Source of the DNA: Sorangium cellulosum
GTDB lineage: Bacteria > Myxococcota_A > Polyangia > Polyangiales > Polyangiaceae
Direction of reading: 5' to 3'
NCBI RefSeq assembly: GCF_004135735.1
Contig: NZ_CP012670.1
Coordinates: 1,302,001 to 1,366,000, forward strand
Length of the DNA: 64,000 bases
The notes beneath the pieces were generated by a model that saw nothing but the letters and a program-made list of their open reading frames with translations, ran no database searches and was not told where the DNA came from. The position numbers and the translations under genes were made by a program. This document shows, one piece after another, positions 9,813 through 18,585 of this stretch (position 1 is its first letter; the number at the start of each line of letters is the position of its first letter).

Positions 9813-11402
9813 ATGACCATGGATGCAATTCAGCCGCTCGGTGACCTCCGCAGCGATCGCGCGCAGCATGAGGCGATCGTGTCGGTGCGCCACACTCCAT
9901 CCCCCGGACCGGCGCGGGGAGGGCACTCCTTCGTCAAGGCGCAGGCGGCGATTCCGGAGAATCCCTTCGCTTCCCTCTCCGGGGCCAACGGGCGGCCGCT
10001 CAAGGTCGCCATCCTCAGCGACTTCACGCGCATTCCTTACGCGAACGGCGCGGTCTTCCAGACGCGGGCCCTGTATCGCGCGCTCAACACCTGTGGTCAT
10101 CAGGCAACACTGATCGGGCCCCGGGATCCGGAGGCGTCCGCCGACGAGATGCCGCCCGGCACCGTCGCCCTGCCGAGCCTGCCGCTGCGCACGTACCCGG
10201 GGGTCCACCTGCCGATCCCCCTGGAGTCCTCGGTCTTCGATCCGATGCGGTGGGATTTCGACATCTGCTTCGCGCAGACCACGACGCTCCTCGTCGAGTT
10301 CGGCATCTGGCTGCGCAAGATGCGGGGCATCCCGCTGCTCTGCGTGAACACGACGCACCTCGCGGCCGCGTACGACGTGCTCCTGCCGGAGCGCGTCTCC
10401 CGGATCGGCGCGGTCCACACGGTGCTCCACAAGACGCTGCGCGCGCCGATGGAGCGCCTCTTCGTGGATCTGTACAACCAGGGCGACGGGCTCGTCGTGC
10501 TGAGCGAGGGCCTGCGCGACTACTGGCGCGAGCGGGGCGTGACGGTGCCCATCCACGTCATCCCGCGGATGGTCCCGGAGGACGTCTTCGATCGCCCGCT
10601 CGGCCCCGACCCGTACGCGCCGCTGCTCGAGGAGCGCGGGCTCGACGCGCGCGGCCCGCGCCTCGTGTGCGCCGGGCGCCACACGCGCGAGAAGTCGCAG
10701 CACCGGCTCATCCGCATCTTCGCCGAGCACATCGCGCCGCACCACCCGCAGGCGACGCTCACGCTCGTCGGCGACGGGCCGGACAGCGCCGCGTACGCCG
10801 CGCTCGCGCGCGAGCTCGGGGTCGCGCGGCGGGTCATCATGACGGGCGAGGTGCCGTACGGCCGCATCGCGGACTACTACCGGCACGCGAACGTCTTCCT
10901 GCACGCGTCGCTGAGCGAGACGTTCGGCAACGTGCTCAGCGAGGCGCTCTGGTGCGGCTCGCCGACGGTCGCGTTCGCCGACGGCATGGGCGTGAGCTCG
11001 CAGATCCAGAGCGGCTACAACGGCCTCCTGCTCGACCCCGGCCGCGGCGCGCTCGCGGAGGACCGGGCGAACGCCGCGTTCGGCCAGGCCGCGCTCGCGC
11101 TCGCGCGGGACCCCGCGGCGGCGGCCCGGCTCGGCGGCGCGGCGGCGCAGCGCGCGCGCGAGCGCTCCTCGCCGATCGTGGTGCAGCGGATGCTCGCCAA
11201 CGCCTTCGTGCACGCGCGCGAGCACGCCGCGCAGTCCGGCCTCCGCCCCCTCGTCGACGGGCCGAAGGCGCTGCAGTGGCTGGAGACTTTCCGGCACTTC
11301 CGCTCCTGGGTGGGCTTCACCAGCGGCCTCTTCGCCTTCGGTCACCTGCGCCCGGCCGCGGCGCCGCGGCCGCGGGGGATCCAGCCCTCCTTCTGCGCAT
11401 AG
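9813..11402 (+). CDS. GT4 family glycosyltransferase
   Basis: A 529-aa GT-B glycosyltransferase. The start at 9813 (MTMDAIQPLG) follows an AGGAG site at 9800-9804; the open frame upstream of it is Arg/Ser-rich and unlikely to be coding. After a 60-residue leader the Rossmann fold starts with LKVAILSDFTRIPYANGAVFQTRALY. Donor-domain motifs are CAGRHTREKSQHRLIRIF, TLVGDGPD, ARRVIMTGEVPYGRI and HASLSETFGNVLSEALWCG (conserved Glu pair). It resembles the alpha-mannosyl/digalactosyl-diacylglycerol type of GT4 (glycolipid or capsular glycosylation). It is followed after 106 bp by the MMPL exporter, so the two may act on the same product. Confidence 0.88.
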   Translation: MTMDAIQPLGDLRSDRAQHEAIVSVRHTPSPGPARGGHSFVKAQAAIPENPFASLSGANGRPLKVAILSDFTRIPYANGAVFQTRALYRALNTCGHQATLIGPRDPEASADEMPPGTVALPSLPLRTYPGVHLPIPLESSVFDPMRWDFDICFAQTTTLLVEFGIWLRKMRGIPLLCVNTTHLAAAYDVLLPERVSRIGAVHTVLHKTLRAPMERLFVDLYNQGDGLVVLSEGLRDYWRERGVTVPIHVIPRMVPEDVFDRPLGPDPYAPLLEERGLDARGPRLVCAGRHTREKSQHRLIRIFAEHIAPHHPQATLTLVGDGPDSAAYAALARELGVARRVIMTGEVPYGRIADYYRHANVFLHASLSETFGNVLSEALWCGSPTVAFADGMGVSSQIQSGYNGLLLDPGRGALAEDRANAAFGQAALALARDPAAAARLGGAAAQRARERSSPIVVQRMLANAFVHAREHAAQSGLRPLVDGPKALQWLETFRHFRSWVGFTSGLFAFGHLRPAAAPRPRGIQPSFCA

Positions 11403-11508
11403 ATTCTCCGCAGAAAGCCCAATCAGCCCGTCGTATCGCGCGTCGCGCGCGTGGTAAGACCCGCCCGGCGCCGAGCCGCGTGAGGCGCCGGCTCGAGGTG
11501 TTCTTCGC

Positions 11509-14142
11509 ATGTTCCTCCGGATGATCGGGGCGCTCGTCGACTTCAGCGGGCGCCGTCCCTGGCACATCCTCATCGTGGCGCTCGTCGCCATGGCCGGGCT
11601 CTGGGGCTACGCCTCGCGGCTCGAGCTGCGCACGGAGCTCCGGGAGCTCCTGCCGAGCGACAGCCCGGCGTTCATGGCCTACGAGCGCCAGGCGAAGCGC
11701 ATGGACGGCGGCGCGCAGCTCATCGTGATCGCCGAGTCGCCGGATCGCGCCGCGAACGAGCGGTTCATCGACGCGCTCGCGGCCGAGCTCGAGGCGCCGC
11801 TCCGGGAACGCGCGGCCTGCCTGGAGGCGTGCCGCGACGAGGCGTGCGAGGCGGCGTGCGGGCCGCCGTCGCTCATCCGCACCATCGAGTCGGGCACCAA
11901 GGAGGTGCGCCGGTTCTTCGACGAGAACAAGTGGCTCTACGCGAGCGTCCGCGAGCTCGAGGAGGCCGACGAGGCGATCGAGCTCGAGCTCGCGCTGCGG
12001 GGCGGCCTCATCGACGACCTCGACGCGGGCGAGCCCCGCGGCGATGCGGCGGCCGCGCCGCAGGCAGGGGGGGCGAAGGAGGAGGAGGGGGGCCTCTCGC
12101 TCGACGCGACGTGGGACGAGGTGCAGCGGCGCCTGAAGAAGATCGACGAGTTCCCGAGCGGCTACTTCGCCACGAAGGACGGGCGCATGGTCGCGATCCG
12201 CATCGTCTCGCGCAGCGCCGGGATGGGCGATCGCAACGCGGCCAAGCTCCTCGACGACGTGACCGCGCTCGTCTCGCGCCTCGGGCCCGCGTCGTTCCAC
12301 CCGGCCATGCAGGTCGGGTACGCGGGCGACATCCCGAACGCGATCGCCGAGCAGAAGTCGCTCGTCAGCGAGGCGGTGTGGGCGACGGTCGTCGCGCTCG
12401 CGCTGATCCTCGGGGGCGTCGTCTTCTACTACCGCTCGCCGTGGTCGCTGCTCGTCATCGGCCTGCCCACCGCGTTCGGCGCCAGCGCCGGCTACGCGTT
12501 CGCGACGGCGACGTACGGCTACGTCAACACGGTCGGCGCGTTCCTCGGGGCGATCATCGTCGGCAACGGGGTCAACTACCCGATCGTGCTCCTGTCCCGG
12601 TACCGCGACTTCCGCGCGCGCGGCATGGCGGCGGAGGAGGCGCGGCGCGAGGCGGTCCTCAACGCGTTCCGGGCGGAGCTCGTCGGGGCGAGCGTGGCGG
12701 CGATCGCCTACGGCTCGCTCACGATCACGCAGTTCCGCGGGTTCAGCCAGTTCGGCACGATCGGCTTCGTCGGGATGCTCGCGGTGTGGGCCTCCATCGT
12801 GCCGCTCGTGCCCGCGACGCTCGTCGCGATCGAGCGCGTCCAGGCGAGGCTCCCGCGCTGGCTGCGCGACCCGCCGCTGCGCGTCTCGGACGAGGGCGCC
12901 GCGGGGCCCGCGGCGCGGCTGCTCGCGCGCGTGACGGCGCGGCGGTCGCTCGTGCTCCTCGCGATCGCGCCGGTCGTCCTGGCCCTCGCGGCGTGGAAGC
13001 TCCCCGCGTACGTGCAGGATCCGTGGGAGTACAACTTCGCGCGCCTCGGCTCGAAGAGCTCGCAGCAGAAGGGCCCGGGGATCTGGTCGCGCAAGGCGTC
13101 GGAGGTCTTCGGCGGCAAGATGAACGTCGCGGGCGCGATGATGCTCGCGGACACCCCGGAGCAGGTGCCGGCCATCAAGGCGCAGATCCTGGCGAACGAC
13201 GCGAAGGACCCCCAGGGCCGGCTCGTGGCCGAGATCGCGACCATCGCCGACGTCCTCCCCGGCACGCCCGAGGAGCAGCGCAAGAAGATCGAGATCCTGG
13301 AGCGCATCCGGGAGCGGATCACCCCGCGCGTGCTGAGGTCGCTCACCCCGGAGGAGCGCGCGCGCGTCGAGCAGATGACGCCGCCGGAGGATCTGCGCGT
13401 CATCACGCCGAACGACCTGCCGGACCTCATCCGCCGCAGGTTCGAGGAGAACAACGGCGTCATCGGGACGGTGTTCTACGTGAAGTACAAGAACGACGTC
13501 TCGTTCTCCAACGGCAAGAACCTCCTCAGGATGGCGGACACCACCGGCAACGTGGTCCTGCCCGACGGGACGCGCGTCGTCACGGCGAGCCGGCCGACGG
13601 TGTTCGCCGAGATGATCCGCTCCATGGAGCGCGACGGCCCGCTGGCGACGGCGGCGTCGTTCCTGGCCGTCACGGTCGTCGTGGTGCTCGCGACCGGCAG
13701 CCTCCTGGGCTCGCTCTCGGTCCTGTCGGCCCTGGTGCTCGGCGTGCTCGCGACGGCCGTCGCGATGGCCATGCTCGACGTCAAGATCAACTTCCTGAAC
13801 TTCATCGCGCTCCCGATCACGTTCGGCATCGGCTGCGAGTACCCGTTCAACGTCTTCGATCGCGCGCGGCTGCTCGCGGGCGACGTGTCGCTCGCGGTCA
13901 AGCGCTCGGCCGGGCCGGTGGCGATGTGCAGCTACACGACCGTGCTCGGCTACGGCTCGCTCGTCTTCGCGGACAACCAGGCGCTGAACTCGTTCGGCTG
14001 GGTCGCGGTGAGCGGCGAGATCGCGTGCGTCGCGACGGCGCTGCTGTTCCTGCCGGCGCTGCTCCACGTCCTGAACCGCGCGGGGCGGATGCGCGGCGCG
14101 TGGAAGGGCGGCCTCCTGCTCCGGGGGGGCAGCCACTCATGA
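11509..14142 (+). CDS. MMPL/RND superfamily exporter
   Basis: An 877-aa membrane protein with the two-repeat RND/MMPL layout: TM1 (about 18-38), a large extracytoplasmic loop (40-285), five TM segments (about 286-450), a second loop (about 495-705), and a final block of five TM segments (about 710-865). The charged GN...NYPIVLLSRYRDFR segment after TM4, and its second-half counterpart GCEYPFNVFDRARLL, are where proton-relay residues sit in this family. An insertion at about 103-123 has four Cys in 17 residues, unusual for MMPL proteins. Relatives export lipids or glycolipids (mycobacterial MmpL, hopanoid transporter HpnN). It lies between glycosyltransferase genes, 19 bp upstream of the next one. 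Confidence 0.88.
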   Translation: MFLRMIGALVDFSGRRPWHILIVALVAMAGLWGYASRLELRTELRELLPSDSPAFMAYERQAKRMDGGAQLIVIAESPDRAANERFIDALAAELEAPLRERAACLEACRDEACEAACGPPSLIRTIESGTKEVRRFFDENKWLYASVRELEEADEAIELELALRGGLIDDLDAGEPRGDAAAAPQAGGAKEEEGGLSLDATWDEVQRRLKKIDEFPSGYFATKDGRMVAIRIVSRSAGMGDRNAAKLLDDVTALVSRLGPASFHPAMQVGYAGDIPNAIAEQKSLVSEAVWATVVALALILGGVVFYYRSPWSLLVIGLPTAFGASAGYAFATATYGYVNTVGAFLGAIIVGNGVNYPIVLLSRYRDFRARGMAAEEARREAVLNAFRAELVGASVAAIAYGSLTITQFRGFSQFGTIGFVGMLAVWASIVPLVPATLVAIERVQARLPRWLRDPPLRVSDEGAAGPAARLLARVTARRSLVLLAIAPVVLALAAWKLPAYVQDPWEYNFARLGSKSSQQKGPGIWSRKASEVFGGKMNVAGAMMLADTPEQVPAIKAQILANDAKDPQGRLVAEIATIADVLPGTPEEQRKKIEILERIRERITPRVLRSLTPEERARVEQMTPPEDLRVITPNDLPDLIRRRFEENNGVIGTVFYVKYKNDVSFSNGKNLLRMADTTGNVVLPDGTRVVTASRPTVFAEMIRSMERDGPLATAASFLAVTVVVVLATGSLLGSLSVLSALVLGVLATAVAMAMLDVKINFLNFIALPITFGIGCEYPFNVFDRARLLAGDVSLAVKRSAGPVAMCSYTTVLGYGSLVFADNQALNSFGWVAVSGEIACVATALLFLPALLHVLNRAGRMRGAWKGGLLLRGGSHS

Positions 14143-14161
14143 AGGGAAGGGGTCACAACGG

Positions 14162-15364
14162 ATGAAGATCCTCGACGTCGCGGAGTTCTTCTCGTCGCGC
14201 GGCGGCGGCGTGCGGTCGTACCTGGAGGAGCTCGTGCGCCAGGGCAGCCGGCGCGGCCACGAGGTGGTCGTCGTGGCGCCCGGGCCGCGCGACGAGGTCG
14301 TGCCGCTGGAGCAGGGCCGCATCGTGCGCGTCGCCGGCCCGCCGATGCCGTACGACCCGACCTACCACGCCCTGCTCCGCCTCGGCGCGGTGCGCGCGAT
14401 CATCCGCCGCGAGGCGCCCGACGTGCTGCAGGCGAGCGCGCCGTACGCGGCCGCGCTCGTCGTGGCGGCCGAGCGCCGGGTCCCGCTCCGCACCTTCGTG
14501 TACCACTCCGACCAGATCAGCACGTACGCCGCGCCGCTGCTCGACCGGCTCCGCCCGCGCGCGGTCGCCCGCGCCCTGGAGGGCGCGCTGTTCGCCTGGC
14601 CGCGGGCCCTGTCGCGGCGGTTCGACGCGACGATCGCCCCGGGGGCGTTCATCGCCGAGCAGCTAAAGAGCCACGGCTGCGAGCGCGTCCACCGCGTCAC
14701 CTTCGGCCTGCGGCGCGACTCCTTCCACCCGTCCCGCGCCGACGCGGCGCTGCGGCGGACCCTGCTCGGCCGGCTCGCGGACGACCCGTCGGCCGCGCTG
14801 CTCCTCGTCGCGTGCCGGCTCGCCGTCGAGAAGCGGGTCGCGCTCGTGATCGACGCGGCGCGGGAGCTCGCGTCGCGGCGCCCGGTCGCGCTCGCGGTGC
14901 TCGGCGACGGGCCCGAGCGGGCGCGGCTCGAGCGCCGCGCGGCCGACCTGCCCCAGGTGACCTTCATCGGCTTCACGAAGGACCGCGCCGAGTACGCCGC
15001 GATGCTCGCCAGCGCCGACGTGTTCGTCCACGGGGGCGCCGCGGAGACGTTCGGCTTCGTGCTCGGCGAGGCGCTCTGCTCCGGCCTGCCGCTCGTCGTC
15101 CCCGCGGCCGGCGCGGCCGTGGACTTCGTCCACCCCGGCGCCGCCGAGGCGTACCCGCCGCGCGCCTCGGCCGCGGAGGTCGCGGCCGCGATCGAGCGGG
15201 TCCTCGCGCGCCCCCGGGGCGAGCGCGCCGCCGCGGCCCGCGCCGCGGGGGAGCGGTACCCCTCGAGCGACGAGCACTTCGACGCGCTCTTCGCGCTCTA
15301 CGCGGACCTGCTCGGCCGCGGCCGCGCGGCCGAAGGCGGCGAGGGCCCGCCCCGCGATGCCTGA
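14162..15364 (+). CDS. GT4 family glycosyltransferase
   Basis: A 400-aa enzyme starting MKILDVAEFFSSRGGGVRSY, the classic GT4 opening with the Gly-rich acceptor/donor loop. C-terminal motifs: VACRLAVEKRVALVIDAA, VLGDGPERARLE, VTFIGFTKDRAEYAAML, and HGGAAETFGFVLGEALCSGLPLV with the conserved E-x7-E. It starts 19 bp after the MMPL gene (AAGGGG site) and is very probably co-transcribed with it. The 3' end runs into a 16-bp tandem repeat, and the stop codon TGA (15362-15364) is part of the first repeat unit. Sugar specificity is unknown. Confidence 0.9.
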   Translation: MKILDVAEFFSSRGGGVRSYLEELVRQGSRRGHEVVVVAPGPRDEVVPLEQGRIVRVAGPPMPYDPTYHALLRLGAVRAIIRREAPDVLQASAPYAAALVVAAERRVPLRTFVYHSDQISTYAAPLLDRLRPRAVARALEGALFAWPRALSRRFDATIAPGAFIAEQLKSHGCERVHRVTFGLRRDSFHPSRADAALRRTLLGRLADDPSAALLLVACRLAVEKRVALVIDAARELASRRPVALAVLGDGPERARLERRAADLPQVTFIGFTKDRAEYAAMLASADVFVHGGAAETFGFVLGEALCSGLPLVVPAAGAAVDFVHPGAAEAYPPRASAAEVAAAIERVLARPRGERAAAARAAGERYPSSDEHFDALFALYADLLGRGRAAEGGEGPPRDA

Positions 15365-15414
15365 CCCCCGCGATGCCTGACCCCCGCGATGCCTGACCCC
15401 CGCGATGCCTGAGC
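15351..15414 (+). repeat. four tandem copies of a 16-bp repeat across a stop codon
   Basis: The unit CCCGCGATGCCTGACC occurs four times head to tail (15351, 15367, 15383, 15399); the last copy differs in one base (GAGC end). The stop codon of the glycosyltransferase lies in the first copy, so copies 2-4 are untranslated. Each unit contains an ATG followed by an overlapping TGA in another frame. The next gene starts 8 bp after the last copy. Confidence 0.9.
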
Positions 15415-15421
15415 CGACGCC

Positions 15422-16744
15422 ATGGAGGCCGCGCCCGTGCGCCCGTTCCTGCTGATCTCGCCCGCGTTCGCGCCCCAGACGAGCGTGGGCGCCTTCCGCT
15501 GGGTGAAGCTCGCGCGGCACCTGCCGCGCCACGGCTTCCGCCCTGTCGTCCTGTCGGGGACCTTCCCCGGCGACCCGCGCGACGACGGGCTCCTCGCCGC
15601 GCTGCCGCCCGAGGTGGAGGTCGTCGACGGCTACCTCGACCCGGCGGTCCTCGCCGCCGGGGCCGCGCTCTCGGCCGTGCGCGCGCGGCTGCCGCGCCCC
15701 CCGGGGCGCGCGAGGCCGCTCGTCGGGCTCCGCCCGTTCCAGGCGCTCACCGACCGCTGGATCGCCCACGCCCCGCACGGGGCGCGGGCCGCGGTCGCGC
15801 TCGCCCGCCGCGCCGGCGCGCGGGCCGTGGTGGTGAGCGCCGGCCCGTACTCGGCGTGCCCGGTCGGCCTCCACGTCAAGCGCGCGCTCGGCGTCCCGCT
15901 CGTCCTCGACCTGCGCGACCCGTACTCGCTCCACGAGACGGGCAGCGGCCCGCCCTCGGGCCTGGCCGAGCGGGCGCGGCGCGCCCTGGTGCCGCGCATC
16001 GAGCGCCGCTGGCTCGACGGCGCCGACCACGTGATCCTCAACACGCGGGGCGCGCTCGAGGCGTACCGCGCGCGGTTCCCCGGGCTCTCGGCGAAGTCCT
16101 CGTTCGTGCGCAACCACTTCGATCGCTCGCTGTACGCGCCCGCGCCCGCGCCCGAGCCGCCCCGGAGCTTCGTCATCCTCCACCTCGGCACGCTGCGGGA
16201 GGAGGCCTCGGCCGATCTGGTCGGGGCCGCGCTGCGGCGGCTCATCGACCGCGAGCGGCTCGCGCCGGGCGACGTCGTGCTGCGGCAGATCGGCCGGATG
16301 TCGGACTACGACCGCGGCTGCTTCGAGCGGCTGGGGCTCACGCCGTTCGTCGAGGCGCTCCCCGCGATCCCGCAGCGCGAGGTGCTCGGCGCGCTCCGGC
16401 GGGCGCACGTGCTGTTCACGATGTTCGGCCCGCACGTCGTGCTGCGCATCTCCGCGAAGACCTACGACTACATCGCGTCGGGGATGCCCATCGTCAGCGT
16501 CACCGCCAACCGCGAGGTCGACGAGCTGCTCGCGTACCGGAGCGACAACGCGCGCGTGGATCCGGGCGACGTCGACGGCATCGCCGCCGCGCTCGCGCGC
16601 CACCTCGCGCGCTTCCGGGAGACGGGCGCGCTGCCCGCCCCGGCGGCGCCGCCCCCCGAGCTCTCGTCGGAGGCGGCCGCCGCCCGGATCGCCGGGATCC
16701 TGGACGGCGTGATCCGCGGCGCGGACGGCGGCGCCGCCCGCTGA
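15422..16744 (+). CDS. GT4-like glycosyltransferase
   Basis: A 440-aa GT-B protein, more divergent than its neighbours. The N-terminal domain begins PFLLISPAFAPQTSVGAFRWVKLARHLPRHG, typical of family-4-like transferases that act on surface polysaccharides; LVLDLRDPYS is the second conserved strand. In the donor domain ILHLGTLREEASADLV, RISAKTYDYIASGMPIV and the following VTANREVDELL are recognisable, while the usual E-x7-E motif is weak. It starts 8 bp after the tandem repeat and is the last gene of the glycan cluster; a 146-bp gap separates it from guaB1. Confidence 0.82.
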   Translation: MEAAPVRPFLLISPAFAPQTSVGAFRWVKLARHLPRHGFRPVVLSGTFPGDPRDDGLLAALPPEVEVVDGYLDPAVLAAGAALSAVRARLPRPPGRARPLVGLRPFQALTDRWIAHAPHGARAAVALARRAGARAVVVSAGPYSACPVGLHVKRALGVPLVLDLRDPYSLHETGSGPPSGLAERARRALVPRIERRWLDGADHVILNTRGALEAYRARFPGLSAKSSFVRNHFDRSLYAPAPAPEPPRSFVILHLGTLREEASADLVGAALRRLIDRERLAPGDVVLRQIGRMSDYDRGCFERLGLTPFVEALPAIPQREVLGALRRAHVLFTMFGPHVVLRISAKTYDYIASGMPIVSVTANREVDELLAYRSDNARVDPGDVDGIAAALARHLARFRETGALPAPAAPPPELSSEAAAARIAGILDGVIRGADGGAAR

Positions 16745-16890
16745 GCCGGGGCGCGGCCGCGGCGGCGGCACGCCGCGAGGCCGGCGCGCCTCCGCCGCCT
16801 CGCCGGGCGCGGATCCCGACCGGCTTGCTCTAGACTCGCGCGCTGCCGCGCGCGGCCGCGGCGACATTCCCTCTCAGATCGGAGCTGTGC

Positions 16891-18339
16891 ATGCGCTTCC
16901 TCCACCCCGAGCGAGACGAGAGCCTGGAGCTCGCGCTCGAAGACGTGTTCCTGACCCCCGGGTACTTCGCCGGCGGCTCCCGCCTCGACACCGACCTCTG
17001 CCCGACGGACTTCCCTGGCGGATCGCACCCGATCGTGTCGGCGAACATGAACGCCGTCACCGGCAAGCGGATGGCCGAGACGATGGCGCGCTTCGGCGGG
17101 CTCGGCGTGCTCCCGCAGGACATGGACCTCGACACGGTCGAGCGCATCGTGCGCCACATCAAGCGCGCGGACCCGCGCTACGACACGCCGCTGTCGGTCT
17201 CGCCGCGGGCGACGCTGCGGGACGTGCTCGGCATCATCCGGAAGCGGTCGCACGACATGGTCGTCGTCGTCGACGACGAGCGCCGCCCCATCGGCATCGT
17301 CACGCACGCCGACCTGCGCAACCGGGACCAGTACACGCCGGCGTCCGCGCTCATGTCGTCGCGCCTCATCACCCTCCCGGCGGGCACGCCGAACCGGACG
17401 GCGTTCCTGCTGATGGAGGACGCGCGCGTGAAGGCGGTGCCCGTGCTCGACGACGAGGGGCGGCTCCACGGCGTCCTGACCCGCGACGACGCCGTGCGCC
17501 TGGAGCTGCTCCGGCCGACGCTCGACGCGCGCGGCGAGCTCATGGTCGCGGCCGCGATCGGCATCTCGGCGCAGGCGGCGCAGAGCGCCGGCCGCCTCCT
17601 CGAGATCGGCGTCTCCGCGATCGTGCTCGACACCGCGCACGGCCACCAGCGCCGGATGATCGAGGCGGTCCGCGCGGTGCGGGGGGTGACGGGCGACGCC
17701 GTCCCGCTCGTGGCCGGCAACGTCTGCACGGCGGAGGGCACGCGGGAGCTCATCGAGGCCGGCGCGGACATCGTGAAGGTGAACGTCGGCCCGGGCGCGA
17801 TGTGCACGACGCGCATGCAGACCGGCGCCGGCCGGCCGACGTTCTCGTCGGTGCTCGCGTGCGCCCGCGAGGCCGCGCGCCACGGCAAGCGCGTCTGGGC
17901 GGACGGCGGGGTGCGGCACCCGCGCGACGTGGCGCTCTACCTGGCGGCCGGCGCGTCGCGCGTCATGGTCGGGACGGCGCTGGCGGGGACGTACGAGAGC
18001 CCGGGCGACGTGATGGAGGACCGCGAGGGGCTGCTCTACAAGGAGAACTACGGCATGGCGAGCGCGCGCGCGGTCAGCGAGCGCACCGCGGACCTCGACC
18101 CGTTCGAGCGCGCGAAGAAGGCGTTCTTTCGCGAGGGCATCTCGACGTCGCGCATCTACATCCACGAGGGGCGCGAGAGCGTCGGCGCGATCCTGATCGA
18201 GATGATCACCGGCGTGCAGTCGGCGTGCACCTACGCCGGCGCGGCGAACCTCGACGAGCTGCACGAGAAGGCGGTCATCGGGGTGCAGACGCTGGCCGGC
18301 TACGGCGAGGGCAAGCCGCACGGCCTCGAGCGGCGCTGA
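16891..18339 (+). CDS. guaB1: GuaB1 family IMP dehydrogenase-related protein (probable GMP reductase)
   Basis: A 482-aa (beta/alpha)8 enzyme with a CBS pair inserted at about 95-205. Motifs: IVSANMNAVTGKRMAE, a VKVNVGPGAMCTTR catalytic loop with Cys305, RVWADGGVRHPRDVALY and the flap-region GREVSVGAI-like segment near 430. GPGAMCTTRM, rather than the GPGSICTTR of true IMPDH, and the length near 480 match GuaB1, which in mycobacteria was shown to be a CBS-containing GMP reductase. It would convert GMP to IMP for adenylate supply. It is monocistronic, followed at 17 bp by a very long hairpin. An IMPDH role is less likely but not excluded. Confidence 0.88.
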   Translation: MRFLHPERDESLELALEDVFLTPGYFAGGSRLDTDLCPTDFPGGSHPIVSANMNAVTGKRMAETMARFGGLGVLPQDMDLDTVERIVRHIKRADPRYDTPLSVSPRATLRDVLGIIRKRSHDMVVVVDDERRPIGIVTHADLRNRDQYTPASALMSSRLITLPAGTPNRTAFLLMEDARVKAVPVLDDEGRLHGVLTRDDAVRLELLRPTLDARGELMVAAAIGISAQAAQSAGRLLEIGVSAIVLDTAHGHQRRMIEAVRAVRGVTGDAVPLVAGNVCTAEGTRELIEAGADIVKVNVGPGAMCTTRMQTGAGRPTFSSVLACAREAARHGKRVWADGGVRHPRDVALYLAAGASRVMVGTALAGTYESPGDVMEDREGLLYKENYGMASARAVSERTADLDPFERAKKAFFREGISTSRIYIHEGRESVGAILIEMITGVQSACTYAGAANLDELHEKAVIGVQTLAGYGEGKPHGLERR

Positions 18340-18355
18340 TCGCCCGCGCGGCCGG

Positions 18356-18487
18356 GCGGCGCCGGGTGGTGGGGGAGCTCGGGGGGCTCACCTCCGGGGC
18401 TTGCGTTCCGGCGAGCCTCTGTTGTGGCTCGCCTGCACTCCAGCCCCTCCGGTGAGCCCCCCGAGCTGCCCCACCACCCGGCGCCGC
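18356..18487. repeat. 132-bp hairpin-forming palindrome (37-bp arms plus nested stem)
   Basis: The arms 18356-18392 and 18451-18487 are inverted copies of 37 bp with a single mismatch. Between them is a weaker 25-bp extension of the dyad, ending in a perfect 8-bp stem GGCGAGCC/GGCTCGCC around an 8-nt loop TCTGTTGT. The whole can fold as one hairpin of more than 60 bp. It starts 17 bp after the guaB1 stop and ends about 100 bp before the acyltransferase gene. There is no T-tract. It may be a terminator, or a small palindromic mobile element of MITE/REP type. Confidence 0.85.
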
Positions 18488-18585
18488 TCTGCGTCGTGCC
18501 GCGGCTGCGCGGGCATGACGGAAGCGTGACGTGACATCCTCCCGGGCAGCGACAACCCTCCGGCTCCTTACCGTCGAGGTCCTCC

